A DNA stretch of 64,000 nucleotides from Haloterrigena sp. KLK7. GTDB taxonomy: Archaea > Halobacteriota > Halobacteria > Halobacteriales > Natrialbaceae. The notes beneath the pieces are model-generated. The model was not told the DNA's origin and searched no databases. It worked only from the letters and a program-made list of their open reading frames with translations. The position numbers and the translations under genes are program-made. Below are positions 7,973-16,149 of this stretch, one piece after another; the first letter of the stretch is position 1; every line of letters starts with the position of its first letter. Location of the stretch: the NCBI RefSeq assembly GCF_037914945.1, contig NZ_CP149787.1, positions 3,720,001 through 3,784,000 on the forward strand. Direction: 5' to 3'.

Positions 7973-9164
7973 CCTCGAGTGCGGTCACGGCGGGCAGCGG
8001 TTCCGCGGTGAGCATCCGCAGGGCGGCGCCGCCGCCGGTGCTCACGTGGGTGAAGCCGTCGACGCCGAGGCTTCGCAGCGCGGAGGCGGTGTCGCCGCCG
8101 CCGACGATGCTCATCTCGACGTCGGTCGCGGCGCCGTAGAGCTGCCGGGTGCCCGTCGCGAAGGCCTCGTCCTCGAAGACGCCGGCGGGGCCGTTGAGGA
8201 TGACCGTGCCCGCGTCCTCGAGCAGGCGTTCGTAGTAGGCCAGCGTCGAGCTGCCGATGTCCTTGGCGGCCTCCTCGTCGCCCGGCGGGAGGGCGTTGAC
8301 GCCGAGTTCGTGGCGCTCGCCGTCGCGCTCGACGGCGACGTCCCGTGGGAGCGCGATGCTGTCGCCGTAGGCGTCGAGCAGGTCGGCGGCGCGGTCGATC
8401 TCATCCCAGTAACCCTGATCGTAGATGAAGTCGGAGCTGGCGTCGCCCACGTCGACGCCGTCGGCGATGAGGAAGACGTTGCCGACGACGCCCGCGGTGA
8501 GGACGTGATCGGCCAGCCCCTTCTCGAGGACGGACCAGGCGACGTCGATCGAGTCCGGGACCTTCGCTCCGCCGAGGACGTAGATGCGCGGTTCGGGGGT
8601 CTCCTCGATCGTCCCGAGGACGTCGAGTTCCGACTCCATCACGCGGCCGGCGTAGCCGGGCAGGACGGTCGGGAAGCCGACCAGCGAGGGCTGGGAGCGG
8701 TGGGCCGCGGCGAAGGCGTCGTTGACGTAGACGTCCAGCGCCGGCGCCAGTCCCTCCACGAGGTGGGTCTCGGCGGCGCGCTCGGGGTCGAACTCCATGT
8801 ACTCCTCGCTGTAGAAGCGCGTGTTCTCGAGGACGACGCAGTCGCCGTTCTCGAGGCTCCGGACGGCTTCGCAGGCGGCGTCGCTGAACGTCGCGTCCAC
8901 GTGGCCGACGGGCCGCTCGAGCAGTTCAGAGAGCCGCTCGGCGTGGGACTCGAGGGAGACGAAGTCGTCACCGCCGGGTCGGCCCTGGTGGGCGAGGACG
9001 GCGACCCGGCCGCCTCGCTCGAGCAGTTCCGAGAGGGTGTCCACGTGGGCACGCAGTCGGGCGTCGTCGGCGAGGGTACCGTCGTCGCCGATCGGGCTGT
9101 TGATGTCCACGCGGACGCCGACGGTGGTCCCTTCGACGTCGAGGTCGTCGAGGGTATCGATCAT
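7938..9164 (-). CDS. pgk: Phosphoglycerate kinase
   Basis: About 408 residues, the usual length for an archaeal phosphoglycerate kinase, which interconverts 1,3-bisphosphoglycerate plus ADP and 3-phosphoglycerate plus ATP in glycolysis and gluconeogenesis. Visible signatures: GVRVDINSP at the N-terminus, AHQGRPGGDDFVSL, ENTRFYSEE, YVLGGAKVPDS, NGPAGVFEDEAFATGT, and the C-terminal nucleotide loop GGGDTASAL...HVSTGGGAALRML. Two in-frame starts exist, ATG at 9179 and ATG at 9164; I used the second because it gives the family-like MIDTLDDLDVEGTTVGVRVD, but the first is possible. The downstream acetyltransferase overlaps its end. Confidence 0.96.
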   Translation of the reverse strand: MIDTLDDLDVEGTTVGVRVDINSPIGDDGTLADDARLRAHVDTLSELLERGGRVAVLAHQGRPGGDDFVSLESHAERLSELLERPVGHVDATFSDAACEAVRSLENGDCVVLENTRFYSEEYMEFDPERAAETHLVEGLAPALDVYVNDAFAAAHRSQPSLVGFPTVLPGYAGRVMESELDVLGTIEETPEPRIYVLGGAKVPDSIDVAWSVLEKGLADHVLTAGVVGNVFLIADGVDVGDASSDFIYDQGYWDEIDRAADLLDAYGDSIALPRDVAVERDGERHELGVNALPPGDEEAAKDIGSSTLAYYERLLEDAGTVILNGPAGVFEDEAFATGTRQLYGAATDVEMSIVGGGDTASALRSLGVDGFTHVSTGGGAALRMLTAEPLPAVTALEDGPKRQQPADD

Positions 9165-9299
9165 TATCCATGGGTGCACCGCGGCACCCGAAAGGTCTTT
9201 CTATCGGAGAAATCGCTGTCGGTGACCGTTGTCACGCCACCGCTTGACACGCAGCGGTCGCGTCCGCTCGGGCGACGCGGACCGCCGGCGACTCGGCGG

Positions 9300-9920
9300 T
9301 CACACCGTGCGACAGTCCGCACAGACGAGTTGGCCGTTGGCGTCCCACAGCGCGTCCGCGAGCGAGCCGCAGGCCTCGCAGACGCCCTGGGTCGTGTACT
9401 CGTCGCCGCCGTTGGCCAGCGCCCGCGAGTCGAGGCTCTCGCCGGACGGCTGGGACTGGGCGGCGCGCTCGTCCGACGGCTGGGACGCCTCGAGTCCGGC
9501 GCCGGCGTCGGCCGTCCGCGGCGACGTCATCGTGGCCTGGAACGAGCCCGCGGCGGCGATGACGTCGCGCTGAGTGACCAGCCCTACCACGCCGTCGTCG
9601 TCTTCGACCACGACGTTGCGGATGTTCTCGCGGGCCATCGCGTTGGCGGCGTCGGTGAGCGACCGGTCCGGTCCGAACGTGATGACCGGCGAACTCATGA
9701 CGTCGCCGACGGTCGTCTCGGACGCGTCGCGGTCGTCGGTGACGACGCCGAGGACGTCCCACTCGGTCATGATTCCGACCGGTTCCGTTCCGCGGACGAC
9801 GAGGACGCAACTCGAGCGCTCCTCGCGCATGAGTTCGACGGCGCCGCGAACCGTGTCCGACTCGCTGACGCCGACGTAGTCGTTCGTCAGGACCTCTCTG
9901 ACCGACAGTTCCGATTCCAT
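9300..9920 (-). CDS. Paired CBS-domain protein with C-terminal zinc ribbon
   Basis: A 206-residue cytoplasmic protein. Residues about 5-125 hold two CBS motifs (VREVLTNDYVGVSESDTVRGAVELM and VGDVMSSPVITFGPDRSLTDAANAM, each followed by the valine-rich strand VVEDDDGVVGLVTQRDVI type). After a Ser/Gln-rich linker the C-terminus has a CEACGS...CADC zinc ribbon. CBS pairs bind adenosyl nucleotides; the ribbon suggests interaction with nucleic acid or protein. The ATG at 9920 was preferred over 9941 because a TATA-like gcttttagc lies about 28 bases upstream. Transcribed alone, between phosphoglycerate kinase and GTP cyclohydrolase III genes. Partner is unknown. Confidence 0.85.
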   Translation of the reverse strand: MESELSVREVLTNDYVGVSESDTVRGAVELMREERSSCVLVVRGTEPVGIMTEWDVLGVVTDDRDASETTVGDVMSSPVITFGPDRSLTDAANAMARENIRNVVVEDDDGVVGLVTQRDVIAAAGSFQATMTSPRTADAGAGLEASQPSDERAAQSQPSGESLDSRALANGGDEYTTQGVCEACGSLADALWDANGQLVCADCRTV

Positions 9921-10090
9921 GTGTGAAAGATAACCACACACCGGCTAAAAGCTACTCCCGCCACTCTTAAGCGAATCGGGGTCGAAGTTTCGTGACTCGG
10001 CTTCTCGACGGCTCTACGCGGGAAACTGTTCACCGCGCTGGCTGACGGTCCCACGGACGGTCGGAACGGCTCTTTCGACGCTCGAACCGC

Positions 10091-10852
10091 TCACCACTCG
10101 AGTTCGACGCGGGTTCCGTTGGCCCGACACTCCTCGAGGGCGTGTTTCGCGGCGAAGCCGGCGTCGTGGGCGCACTCGCCGCGGCCGACGCCGACCTGCA
10201 GTTCGACGTCGACGGCCTCCTCGACGTGGCCGATCGCCTCCTCGTAGTCGGCTCGGTCGAGGTCGGGGCAGGCGACGATGATGTTGTCCCCGCCGACGAA
10301 AAAGGAGAGTCCGTCGTGGGCGTAGCGCATGTGCCGCATCAGCTCGGCGTACCCCTGTTCGATCTCGATGAACGTGTCGAAGGCGTTGAGTTCGTCGGTG
10401 TAGGTGCCGGTCGCGTTGATGACGTCGAAGTGGGCGATCTGGACGTCCTCTTCGGTTCGGTCGGCGGTGCCGACGGCCCGGCCCTCGAGGCACTCGCGCC
10501 GGTCCTCGTCCTGGGCGCTGCCGGCCTCCTGGACGTGCGCGGTCGCGTCCGCCAGTGCCTGCACGGGGCTGGCATCGGTCGCGACGCCGAGGCTGAGCGT
10601 CACGGGATAGCGGTTGCCGACGGACTCCTGGAGGAGCGCGTGATCCTCGAGATCGAGGCCGTTCGTGACGGCGATCATGTTGTCGAAGCGCGTGAAGAAG
10701 GTGTAGCCGCCGCGGTTACCGACGAACTGGGAGATGTCGGCGTAGAGCCGGGACTGCATCGTCTGGAGGTCGGCCTCCCGACGGGGCTCCGGCGTGACCG
10801 TCCACGGCCCGTAGTTGTCGATCTGAACGAGCGTAACCTGCGTATTAGTCAC
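10091..10852 (-). CDS. gch3: GTP cyclohydrolase III (archaeal, FAPy-GMP forming)
   Basis: A 253-residue protein matching archaeal GTP cyclohydrolase III (ArfA / GCH III), which opens GTP to a formamidopyrimidine monophosphate, the first step toward riboflavin and the deazaflavin F420 in archaea. Signatures include the N-terminal TLVQIDNYGPWTVTPEPRREADLQ, GYTFFTRFDNMIAVTNG, and the second half HDGLSFFVGGDNIIVACP, showing the two nucleotidyl-cyclase-like repeats of this family. The start is GTG at 10852, supported by the conserved N-terminus; a TATA-like cttatac lies about 34 bases upstream. Stands alone between a CBS-protein gene and a DUF5785 gene, all leftward. Confidence 0.95.
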   Translation of the reverse strand: MTNTQVTLVQIDNYGPWTVTPEPRREADLQTMQSRLYADISQFVGNRGGYTFFTRFDNMIAVTNGLDLEDHALLQESVGNRYPVTLSLGVATDASPVQALADATAHVQEAGSAQDEDRRECLEGRAVGTADRTEEDVQIAHFDVINATGTYTDELNAFDTFIEIEQGYAELMRHMRYAHDGLSFFVGGDNIIVACPDLDRADYEEAIGHVEEAVDVELQVGVGRGECAHDAGFAAKHALEECRANGTRVELEW

Positions 10853-10967
10853 GGTAGCAGAGGGTTTCGAACGCCGTCGTATAAGTGATACGTAATCCAG
10901 ATGTGAGATGGGATCCGCGAACGGCGTCCTCAGGCTGGTCTCGAGTCGAGAGACGATCGCGTCCGCT

Positions 10968-11294
10968 TCAGGCGTGTTTCCGCTCGGGGTCCTTGCCCTG
11001 CGGGTGGTACTCCCAGAAGTCGCCGGCGCGCATGGCGTTGCCGACGGCCTTGTGCATGTCGAGGATCGTCTCGAAGTGATCGGGTTCGACGTACTCGAAG
11101 ATCTCGCGCATCGGGACGACGCGCTTGTAGTTGATCCGGATCGGGTAATCGCCGTACTCCGCGACGAACTCGTCGCGCTCCATCGGGAAGTCCTCCTCCT
11201 CGTCGACCTTGTCCGCGATGATCCGCATGTCGTACTTGCGCATCCCCTCGCTGCCCTCCTCGCCGTCTGGATCGACGGGCCAATCGTTGCTCAT
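10968..11294 (-). CDS. DUF5785 family protein
   Basis: A 108-residue acidic soluble protein beginning MSNDWPVDPDGEEGSEGMRKY, the hallmark of the haloarchaeal DUF5785 family. Residues 55-95 (YPIRINYKRVVPMREIFEYVE...FWEY) are the conserved core. The internal ATG at 11294 is the natural start; the upstream extension is not family-like. Function is unknown. No operon partner is evident; GTP cyclohydrolase III follows after about 115 bases on the same strand. Confidence 0.85.
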   Translation of the reverse strand: MSNDWPVDPDGEEGSEGMRKYDMRIIADKVDEEEDFPMERDEFVAEYGDYPIRINYKRVVPMREIFEYVEPDHFETILDMHKAVGNAMRAGDFWEYHPQGKDPERKHA

Positions 11295-11326
11295 ACTCCG
11301 ACGTGTGCAGGGGTCCCGCAAAAGGG

Positions 11327-11515
11327 TTACTCTCTTCGGGCGACAGACAGTGACACTGCCGTCGGCGTCACCTGGCTCTGCGGACCGTTCGGCGCACCGA
11401 TGGCAGACACCGGCGAGTCGACGCTACCGATGATGGGGTCCATCCGATTGTGTGACACCATCTCGAGTCCGGCGACGCATGACTGCGGTCCGTGAGCTGC
11501 CAGAGGTTGATCCAC
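11327..11515 (-). CDS. Possible small protein, unrecognised
   Basis: A GTG-started 62-residue frame (containing LAAHGPQSCVAGLEMV and IIGSVDSPVSAIGAPNG) with haloarchaeal-type codons. It lies just downstream of a strong TATA sequence on the minus strand (ggtatataaataag region, 11531-11544) and ends 33 bases before DUF5785. The TATA-to-GTG spacing is slightly short (about 23). I do not recognise the product. It may instead be an untranslated leader of the DUF5785 gene. Confidence 0.25.
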   Translation of the reverse strand: MDQPLAAHGPQSCVAGLEMVSHNRMDPIIGSVDSPVSAIGAPNGPQSQVTPTAVSLSVARRE

Positions 11516-11654
11516 CGACAGTAGTACGGTGGTATATAAATAAGACCGCAATTTGATATAAACTATAAGAGGGAACCGTATCAGTACCGTTACAGTGTAA
11601 ACGAATCCGAACAGGACATCAGTTCGTTCGGAAACGAAACCGGCTGATGATCGC
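11516..11654. promoter_or_regulatory. AT-rich promoter-like gap downstream of the CoA transferase
   Basis: Positions 11520-11600 are far more AT-rich than the surroundings and contain two TATA-like stretches (tatataaata at 11533-11542 and gatataaactata near 11555-11567). No gene starts on the plus strand here. It most likely holds the promoter for the leftward small frame and DUF5785. Confidence 0.4.
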
Positions 11655-12827
11655 TCAGTCGTCGGCCGTCTTCTCCGCCCGCTCACCCAGAATCTCCTCG
11701 CGGTGTTCGTCCAACAGCGGCGCGCGACCGCGAGGCTTGGGCTCGGTCTCGCTCATCTTGATCGGGTTGCCCGCGATCTCGACCTCGGTGCCCGAGCCGG
11801 GCTGTTCGACGGGCACGAGCATGTCACGCGCGTGGACGTGCGGGTCGTCGAAGATCTCCTCGGTGGTCTGGACCTTGGCGGCCGGGACGCGGCCCTCGAG
11901 TTTGCTCACGAGTTCGTCGTTGGACTGCGCTCTGGTCCAGTCGGCGATCTCCTCGCGGAGCGTCTCGCGGTGCTCGAGTCGTTCCACGGTCGTCGGGTAC
12001 GCCTCGGCCAACTCCTCGCGGCCCATCACGTCGCAGAGCTCGGCCCAGTGGTTGTCGTTGAACGCGGCGATGACGGCGTAGCCGTCGTCGGTCTCGAAGG
12101 CGTTGTAGGGGAAGAGCGTGGGGTGGGAGTTGCCCCGTCGAGTCGGCGCCTCGCCCGTGTACGACTGCTGGTAGATCGCGCGCTCGGTGAAGCTGAGCAT
12201 CGAGTCGTACATGGCGGTGTCGACGTACTGGCCCTCGCCGGTCTGTTCGCGGTGGTTCACGGCGGCGAGGATGCCGATGCAGTTCAGCGTCGCGGTGAAG
12301 AGGTCGCCGACGCCGGGGCCGGTCTTCGTCGGCGGGCCGTCGGGCTGGCCGGTGGTCTCCATGACGCCGCCCAGCGCCTGCGCGATGAGATCGAAGGAGG
12401 GCTGGCCCTGCCGCTCCGTCTCACCGGTCCGCGGGTCGCCGAAGCCGCGGATCGAGGAGTAGATGAGGTCGTCGTTGTACTCTCTGAGCGTCTCGTAGCC
12501 CAGATCGTACTTCTCCATCGTCCCCGAGCGGTAGTTCTCGACGACGATGTCGGCCTCTTCGACCAGCGAGAGGAAGTCCGCGCGGTCGCCCTCGTCGCCG
12601 AGGTCCAGCTCGAGGCTCTTCTTGCCGCGGTTGACGCTCTGGAAGTAGCCGCCGTAGGCCTCCGCCTCGGGGTCGTCGACGAACGGCGGATTCGAGCGGA
12701 TCATGTCGCCGCCCGGCCGCTCGATTTTGACGACGTCCGCGCCCATGTCCGCGAGCAACATCGTACAGTACGGCCCGGCCAGCACCTGGGTCAGATCGAG
12801 CACGCGCAGATTCGAAAGCGCTCCCAT
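11655..12827 (-). CDS. mct: CaiB/BaiF family CoA transferase, probable succinyl-CoA:mesaconate CoA transferase
   Basis: A 390-residue class III CoA transferase. Family signatures: LRVLDLTQVLAGPYCTMLLADMGADVVKIERPGGD at the N-terminus, NRGKKSLELDLGDEGDRADFLSLVEEADIVVENYRSGTM, and LIYSSIRGFGD. The Asp that carries the acyl intermediate in this family would be near residue 170 (GVGDLFTATLNCIGILAAV). Context supplies the substrate: it is divergently paired with the methylaspartate-cycle operon, where a CoA transferase activates mesaconate with succinyl-CoA. This assignment is inference from neighbours; general family activity is well supported. The intergenic region carries two overlapping palindromes. 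Confidence 0.82.
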   Translation of the reverse strand: MGALSNLRVLDLTQVLAGPYCTMLLADMGADVVKIERPGGDMIRSNPPFVDDPEAEAYGGYFQSVNRGKKSLELDLGDEGDRADFLSLVEEADIVVENYRSGTMEKYDLGYETLREYNDDLIYSSIRGFGDPRTGETERQGQPSFDLIAQALGGVMETTGQPDGPPTKTGPGVGDLFTATLNCIGILAAVNHREQTGEGQYVDTAMYDSMLSFTERAIYQQSYTGEAPTRRGNSHPTLFPYNAFETDDGYAVIAAFNDNHWAELCDVMGREELAEAYPTTVERLEHRETLREEIADWTRAQSNDELVSKLEGRVPAAKVQTTEEIFDDPHVHARDMLVPVEQPGSGTEVEIAGNPIKMSETEPKPRGRAPLLDEHREEILGERAEKTADD

Positions 12828-12863
12828 ATACCGCTCCCTTTTTCAGGCCGGCACCTAAACCTT

Positions 12864-12882
12864 ATTATCGATAATGTACATT
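12864..12882. promoter_or_regulatory. Overlapping palindromes in the divergent mct / mamA promoter region
   Basis: Two perfect palindromes share three bases: attatcgataat (12864-12875) and aatgtacatt (12873-12882). They lie 37-55 bases upstream of the CoA transferase start and about 65-80 bases ahead of the mamA TATA box. Position and symmetry suggest an operator that could control both directions. A bound regulator is not identified in the window. Confidence 0.45.
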
Positions 12883-12945
12883 GTGACATCGTCCCATAGG
12901 GACGCTATTAGGACGGTTAAGGTGTATTATCATGGAAGATCATTA

Positions 12946-12954
12946 ACTTTATAG
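12946..12954 (+). promoter_or_regulatory. TATA box of the methylaspartate-cycle operon
   Basis: The sequence actttatag is centred about 31 bases upstream of the mamA ATG at 12981, giving a leader of only a few bases. Confidence 0.55.
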
Positions 12955-12980
12955 TGCGGTTCCTCATGGTTCTGCATACG

Positions 12981-13421
12981 ATGTCCCAAACGGTCGTCCT
13001 CGGCGTGATCGGCTCCGACGCTCACGTCGTTGGAATCACCATCCTCGAACAGGCCTTCAGCGCAGCGGGCTTCGACGTGATCAACCTCGGCGTCCAGACC
13101 TCCCAGGAGGAGTTCGCCGAGGCCGCCGTAGCACACGACGCTGAGGCCGTACTGGTCTCCTCGCTCTACGGCCACGCCGAGCAGGACTGCCAGGGGTTCC
13201 ACGAGGTCCTCGAGGACGCCGGGGTCGACGCCGTCACCTACATCGGCGGCAACCTCGCCGTCGGCCAGGACGAGTTCGAGCGGACCCGGCGGACGTTCCG
13301 GGCGCTCGGCTTCGACCGCGTCTTCGACTCCGAGACCGATCCCGAAGACGCGATCGAGGCGTTGCGAGAGGACCTGCAGATCAGACCGACCGAGTCTGAA
13401 CGCGCGACGATCAGTTCCTAG
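12981..13421 (+). CDS. mamA: Glutamate mutase (methylaspartate mutase) S subunit
   Basis: A 146-residue cobalamin-binding subunit. The B12 motif DxHxxG is seen as SDAHVVG at residues 14-20 or so, with the later VSSLYGHAEQDC and YIGGNLAVG loops that bind the nucleotide tail. It pairs with the E subunit to interconvert glutamate and 3-methylaspartate by a radical mechanism. The internal ATG at 12981 gives the family N-terminus (MSQTVVLGVIGSDAHVVG) and fits the TATA box. It ends directly before the E subunit gene. First gene of a rightward five-gene set that makes up most of the methylaspartate cycle for acetyl-CoA assimilation in haloarchaea. Confidence 0.94.
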   Translation: MSQTVVLGVIGSDAHVVGITILEQAFSAAGFDVINLGVQTSQEEFAEAAVAHDAEAVLVSSLYGHAEQDCQGFHEVLEDAGVDAVTYIGGNLAVGQDEFERTRRTFRALGFDRVFDSETDPEDAIEALREDLQIRPTESERATISS

Positions 13422-14861
13422 ATGATACGAGACGAACGCATTCCGGCCGACGAGCTACGGCGTATCGACGAGGAAATCCGATCGAACTGGCCGACGGGCG
13501 AAGACGTCGACTTCGAGGACGCCATCGCCTACCACGAGTCGCTGCCCGACAGCAAGCGATTCGCGGACGTCCTCGAGTCGGCCGACAAACCGCTCCTCCA
13601 ACCTCGAGCCGGCGTGCCCCGGCTCGACGACCAGATCGAACTCCTCGAGTACCTCCACCGGGAGGGGCAGGCGGACCTCCTGCCGACCACGATCGACTCG
13701 TACACGCGCGACAACGAGTACGAGAAGGCCCAGCAGGGCTTGGAGAAGGCCCGCGAGACGGGCGACGACACGCTGAACGGGTTCCCGGCGGTCAATCACG
13801 GCGTCGACGGCTGCCGCGAGTTGATCGATTCGATCGACGCCCCGATCGAGGTCCGCCACGGGACGCCCGACGCCCGTCTGCTGGCCGCGATTACCTTCGC
13901 CGGCGGCTTCCAGAGCTTCGAGGGCGGGCCGATCTCCTACAACATCCCCTACACGAAACGCCACGGGCTCGAGGAGACCATCGAGAAGTGGCAGTTCGTC
14001 GACCGACTCGCGGGCGCCTACACCGAGCGCGGTGTGCGGATCAACCGCGAGCCGTTCGGCCCGCTGACGGGCACCCTCGTCCCGCCGTCGATCGCCATCG
14101 CGATCATGATCGTCGAGGGCCAGCTGGCCGCCACCCAGGGCGTGCGTTCGATCACGCTCGGCTACGGACAGGTCGGCAACGTCGTCCAGGACGTCGCCGC
14201 CCTGAACGCCCTCAAGAAACTGGGCACCGAGTACCTCCCCGACGAGGTCGTCGTCACGACGGTCTTCCACGAGTGGATGGGCGGCTTCCCGCCGGACGAG
14301 GCCCGCGCCAACGGCGTGATCGGTCTCGGCGGGATGACCGCCGCCATCGCTCAGCCGGACAAGGTCATCACCAAGTCCCCACAGGAGTTCCAGGGCGTGC
14401 CGACCAAGGAGGCCAACTCGGCCGGTCTTCGCACCACGCGGCAGGTCATCGACATGGCGATCGAGCAGCAGATCGACATCGACGGCATCGAGGAGGAACA
14501 GGACTTGATCGAGCGCGAGACGCGGTGTCTGATGGACACCATCTTCGAGCACGGGGACGGCGACGTCGTCCAGGGCACGATCAAGGCCTTCGACTCGGGG
14601 GCGCTGGACGTCCCCTTCGCGCCCAGCGACAGCGCGCAGGGCGCCGTCCTCCCGGCGCGGGACGACGACGGTCGCGTCCGCATCTTCGAGTGGGCCGACC
14701 TCGAGATGGACGACGATATCAAGGAGATCCACAAGGCGCGGCTCTCGCGCCGGGCCGATACCGAGGGCCGCAAGCAGTCGTTTCGCATGGTCGCGGACGA
14801 CGTCGACGCGATCAGCGACGGCAAGCTCATCGGCCGACCGCAGTCAACGGGTGACGTCTAA
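13422..14861 (+). CDS. mamB: Glutamate mutase (methylaspartate mutase) E subunit
   Basis: A 479-residue catalytic subunit, the usual length of the GlmE family. Signatures: LLQPRAGVPRLDDQIELLEYL, GFPAVNHGVDGCRELID, EVRHGTPDARLLAAITFAGGFQSFEGGPISYNIPYTK split across residues 145-185, and the TIM-barrel segment TLGYGQVGNVVQDVAAL. It holds the glutamate substrate while the S subunit brings cobalamin. Its ATG follows the S subunit stop with no gap, so equal expression by coupling is likely. Followed at once by methylaspartate ammonia-lyase. Confidence 0.95.
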   Translation: MIRDERIPADELRRIDEEIRSNWPTGEDVDFEDAIAYHESLPDSKRFADVLESADKPLLQPRAGVPRLDDQIELLEYLHREGQADLLPTTIDSYTRDNEYEKAQQGLEKARETGDDTLNGFPAVNHGVDGCRELIDSIDAPIEVRHGTPDARLLAAITFAGGFQSFEGGPISYNIPYTKRHGLEETIEKWQFVDRLAGAYTERGVRINREPFGPLTGTLVPPSIAIAIMIVEGQLAATQGVRSITLGYGQVGNVVQDVAALNALKKLGTEYLPDEVVVTTVFHEWMGGFPPDEARANGVIGLGGMTAAIAQPDKVITKSPQEFQGVPTKEANSAGLRTTRQVIDMAIEQQIDIDGIEEEQDLIERETRCLMDTIFEHGDGDVVQGTIKAFDSGALDVPFAPSDSAQGAVLPARDDDGRVRIFEWADLEMDDDIKEIHKARLSRRADTEGRKQSFRMVADDVDAISDGKLIGRPQSTGDV

Positions 14862-14862
14862 C

Positions 14863-16149
14863 ATGGAAATCACAGGCATTCACGCGACGCCCGGTTATTC
14901 CGGGTTCTTCTTCGACGACCAGCGCGCGATCAAACGGGGCGCACAGCAGGACGGGTTCACCTACGAGGGCGAGCCCGTCACCGACGGCTTCGACGAGATC
15001 CGCCAGGCCGGCGAGACGATCATCGTCGACGTCGAACTCGCCGACGGCACCGTGGTGCGGGGCGACTGCGCCGCGGTCCAGTATTCCGGCGCCGGCGGGC
15101 GCGATCCGCTCTTTCAGGCCGACGAGTACGCCCCCGTCGTCTCCGGCCCCGTCGCCGACGAACTCGAGGGGCGGGACGCCACCGAGTTCCTCGAGAACGC
15201 GGAGACGCTCGAGGAGATGCACGTGGCAGGCGATCGGCTCCACACGGCGATCCGATACGGCGTCTCGCAGGCCCTGCTGTCCGCGGCCGCCGAAGCACAA
15301 CACACCACGCGCACGGACGTCATGGCCGACGCCTTGGGCACCGAGCCCGCGACGGAGCCGGTGCCCGTCTTCGGTCAGTCCGGCGACGACCGCTACACCA
15401 ACACGGAGAAGATGTTCGTCAAGGGCGTCCCCGTGCTCCCCCACGCGCTCATCAACAGCGTCGAGAAGATCGGCGAGCACGGCGAGACGCTCCTCGAGTA
15501 CGTCGAGTGGCTCACCGAGCGCTCGCAGGAACTCGGCCCCGACGGCTACGAGCCCCGGTTCCATATCGACGTCTACGGCATGATCGGAGAGATCTTCGGC
15601 GCGCCCTACGACCGCGACGAGGTCGTCGACTACTTCGCCGACCTCGAGGACGCCGCGGCACCGTACCCGATCCAGATCGAGGGGCCGATGGACGTCGGCG
15701 ACCGGGAAGACCAGATCGAGGCGATGGTCGAGCTCCGCGAGGGGCTCGCCGACGCCGGCGTCGGGGTCGATATCGTCGCCGACGAGTGGTGTAACACCTT
15801 CGAGGACGTGCGGGCGTTCGTCGACGCCGAGGCCGCGGACCTCGTGCAGGTCAAGACCCCTGACCTCGGCGGCGTCCACCGCAGCGGGCAGGCGGTCCGC
15901 TACTGCGAGGGGACCGAGACCCGCGCCTACCTCGGGGGCACCTGCAACGAGACGGAGACCTCTGCCCGCGCCTGCGCCCACGTCGCGCTCGCGACGAACG
16001 CCGCGCAGGTGCTGGCCAAGCCCGGGATGGGCTTCGACGAGGGGTACATGATCGTCGAGAACGAGATGCGACGGACGATCGCGCGACGGAACCGCCGACA
16101 GCGGCGACGAACCGAGAGCGAGACCGACGAGGTGACTGCGGATGACTGA
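14863..16149 (+). CDS. mal: Methylaspartate ammonia-lyase
   Basis: A 428-residue enzyme of the enolase superfamily that removes ammonia from 3-methylaspartate to give mesaconate. Visible: N-terminal HATPGYSGFFFDDQRAIKRGAQQDGF, the catalytic lysine segment VKGVPVLPHALINSVEKIG (about 186-204), metal ligands within the FHIDVYGMIGEIFG and IQIEGPMDVGDREDQIE strands, and LVQVKTPDLGGVHRSGQAV near the end, with YLGGTCNETETSARACAHVAL. The ATG at 14863 is one base after the mamB stop. The tail after residue 405 is basic then acidic. The stop overlaps the next gene by 8 bases. Confidence 0.95.
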   Translation: MEITGIHATPGYSGFFFDDQRAIKRGAQQDGFTYEGEPVTDGFDEIRQAGETIIVDVELADGTVVRGDCAAVQYSGAGGRDPLFQADEYAPVVSGPVADELEGRDATEFLENAETLEEMHVAGDRLHTAIRYGVSQALLSAAAEAQHTTRTDVMADALGTEPATEPVPVFGQSGDDRYTNTEKMFVKGVPVLPHALINSVEKIGEHGETLLEYVEWLTERSQELGPDGYEPRFHIDVYGMIGEIFGAPYDRDEVVDYFADLEDAAAPYPIQIEGPMDVGDREDQIEAMVELREGLADAGVGVDIVADEWCNTFEDVRAFVDAEAADLVQVKTPDLGGVHRSGQAVRYCEGTETRAYLGGTCNETETSARACAHVALATNAAQVLAKPGMGFDEGYMIVENEMRRTIARRNRRQRRRTESETDEVTADD

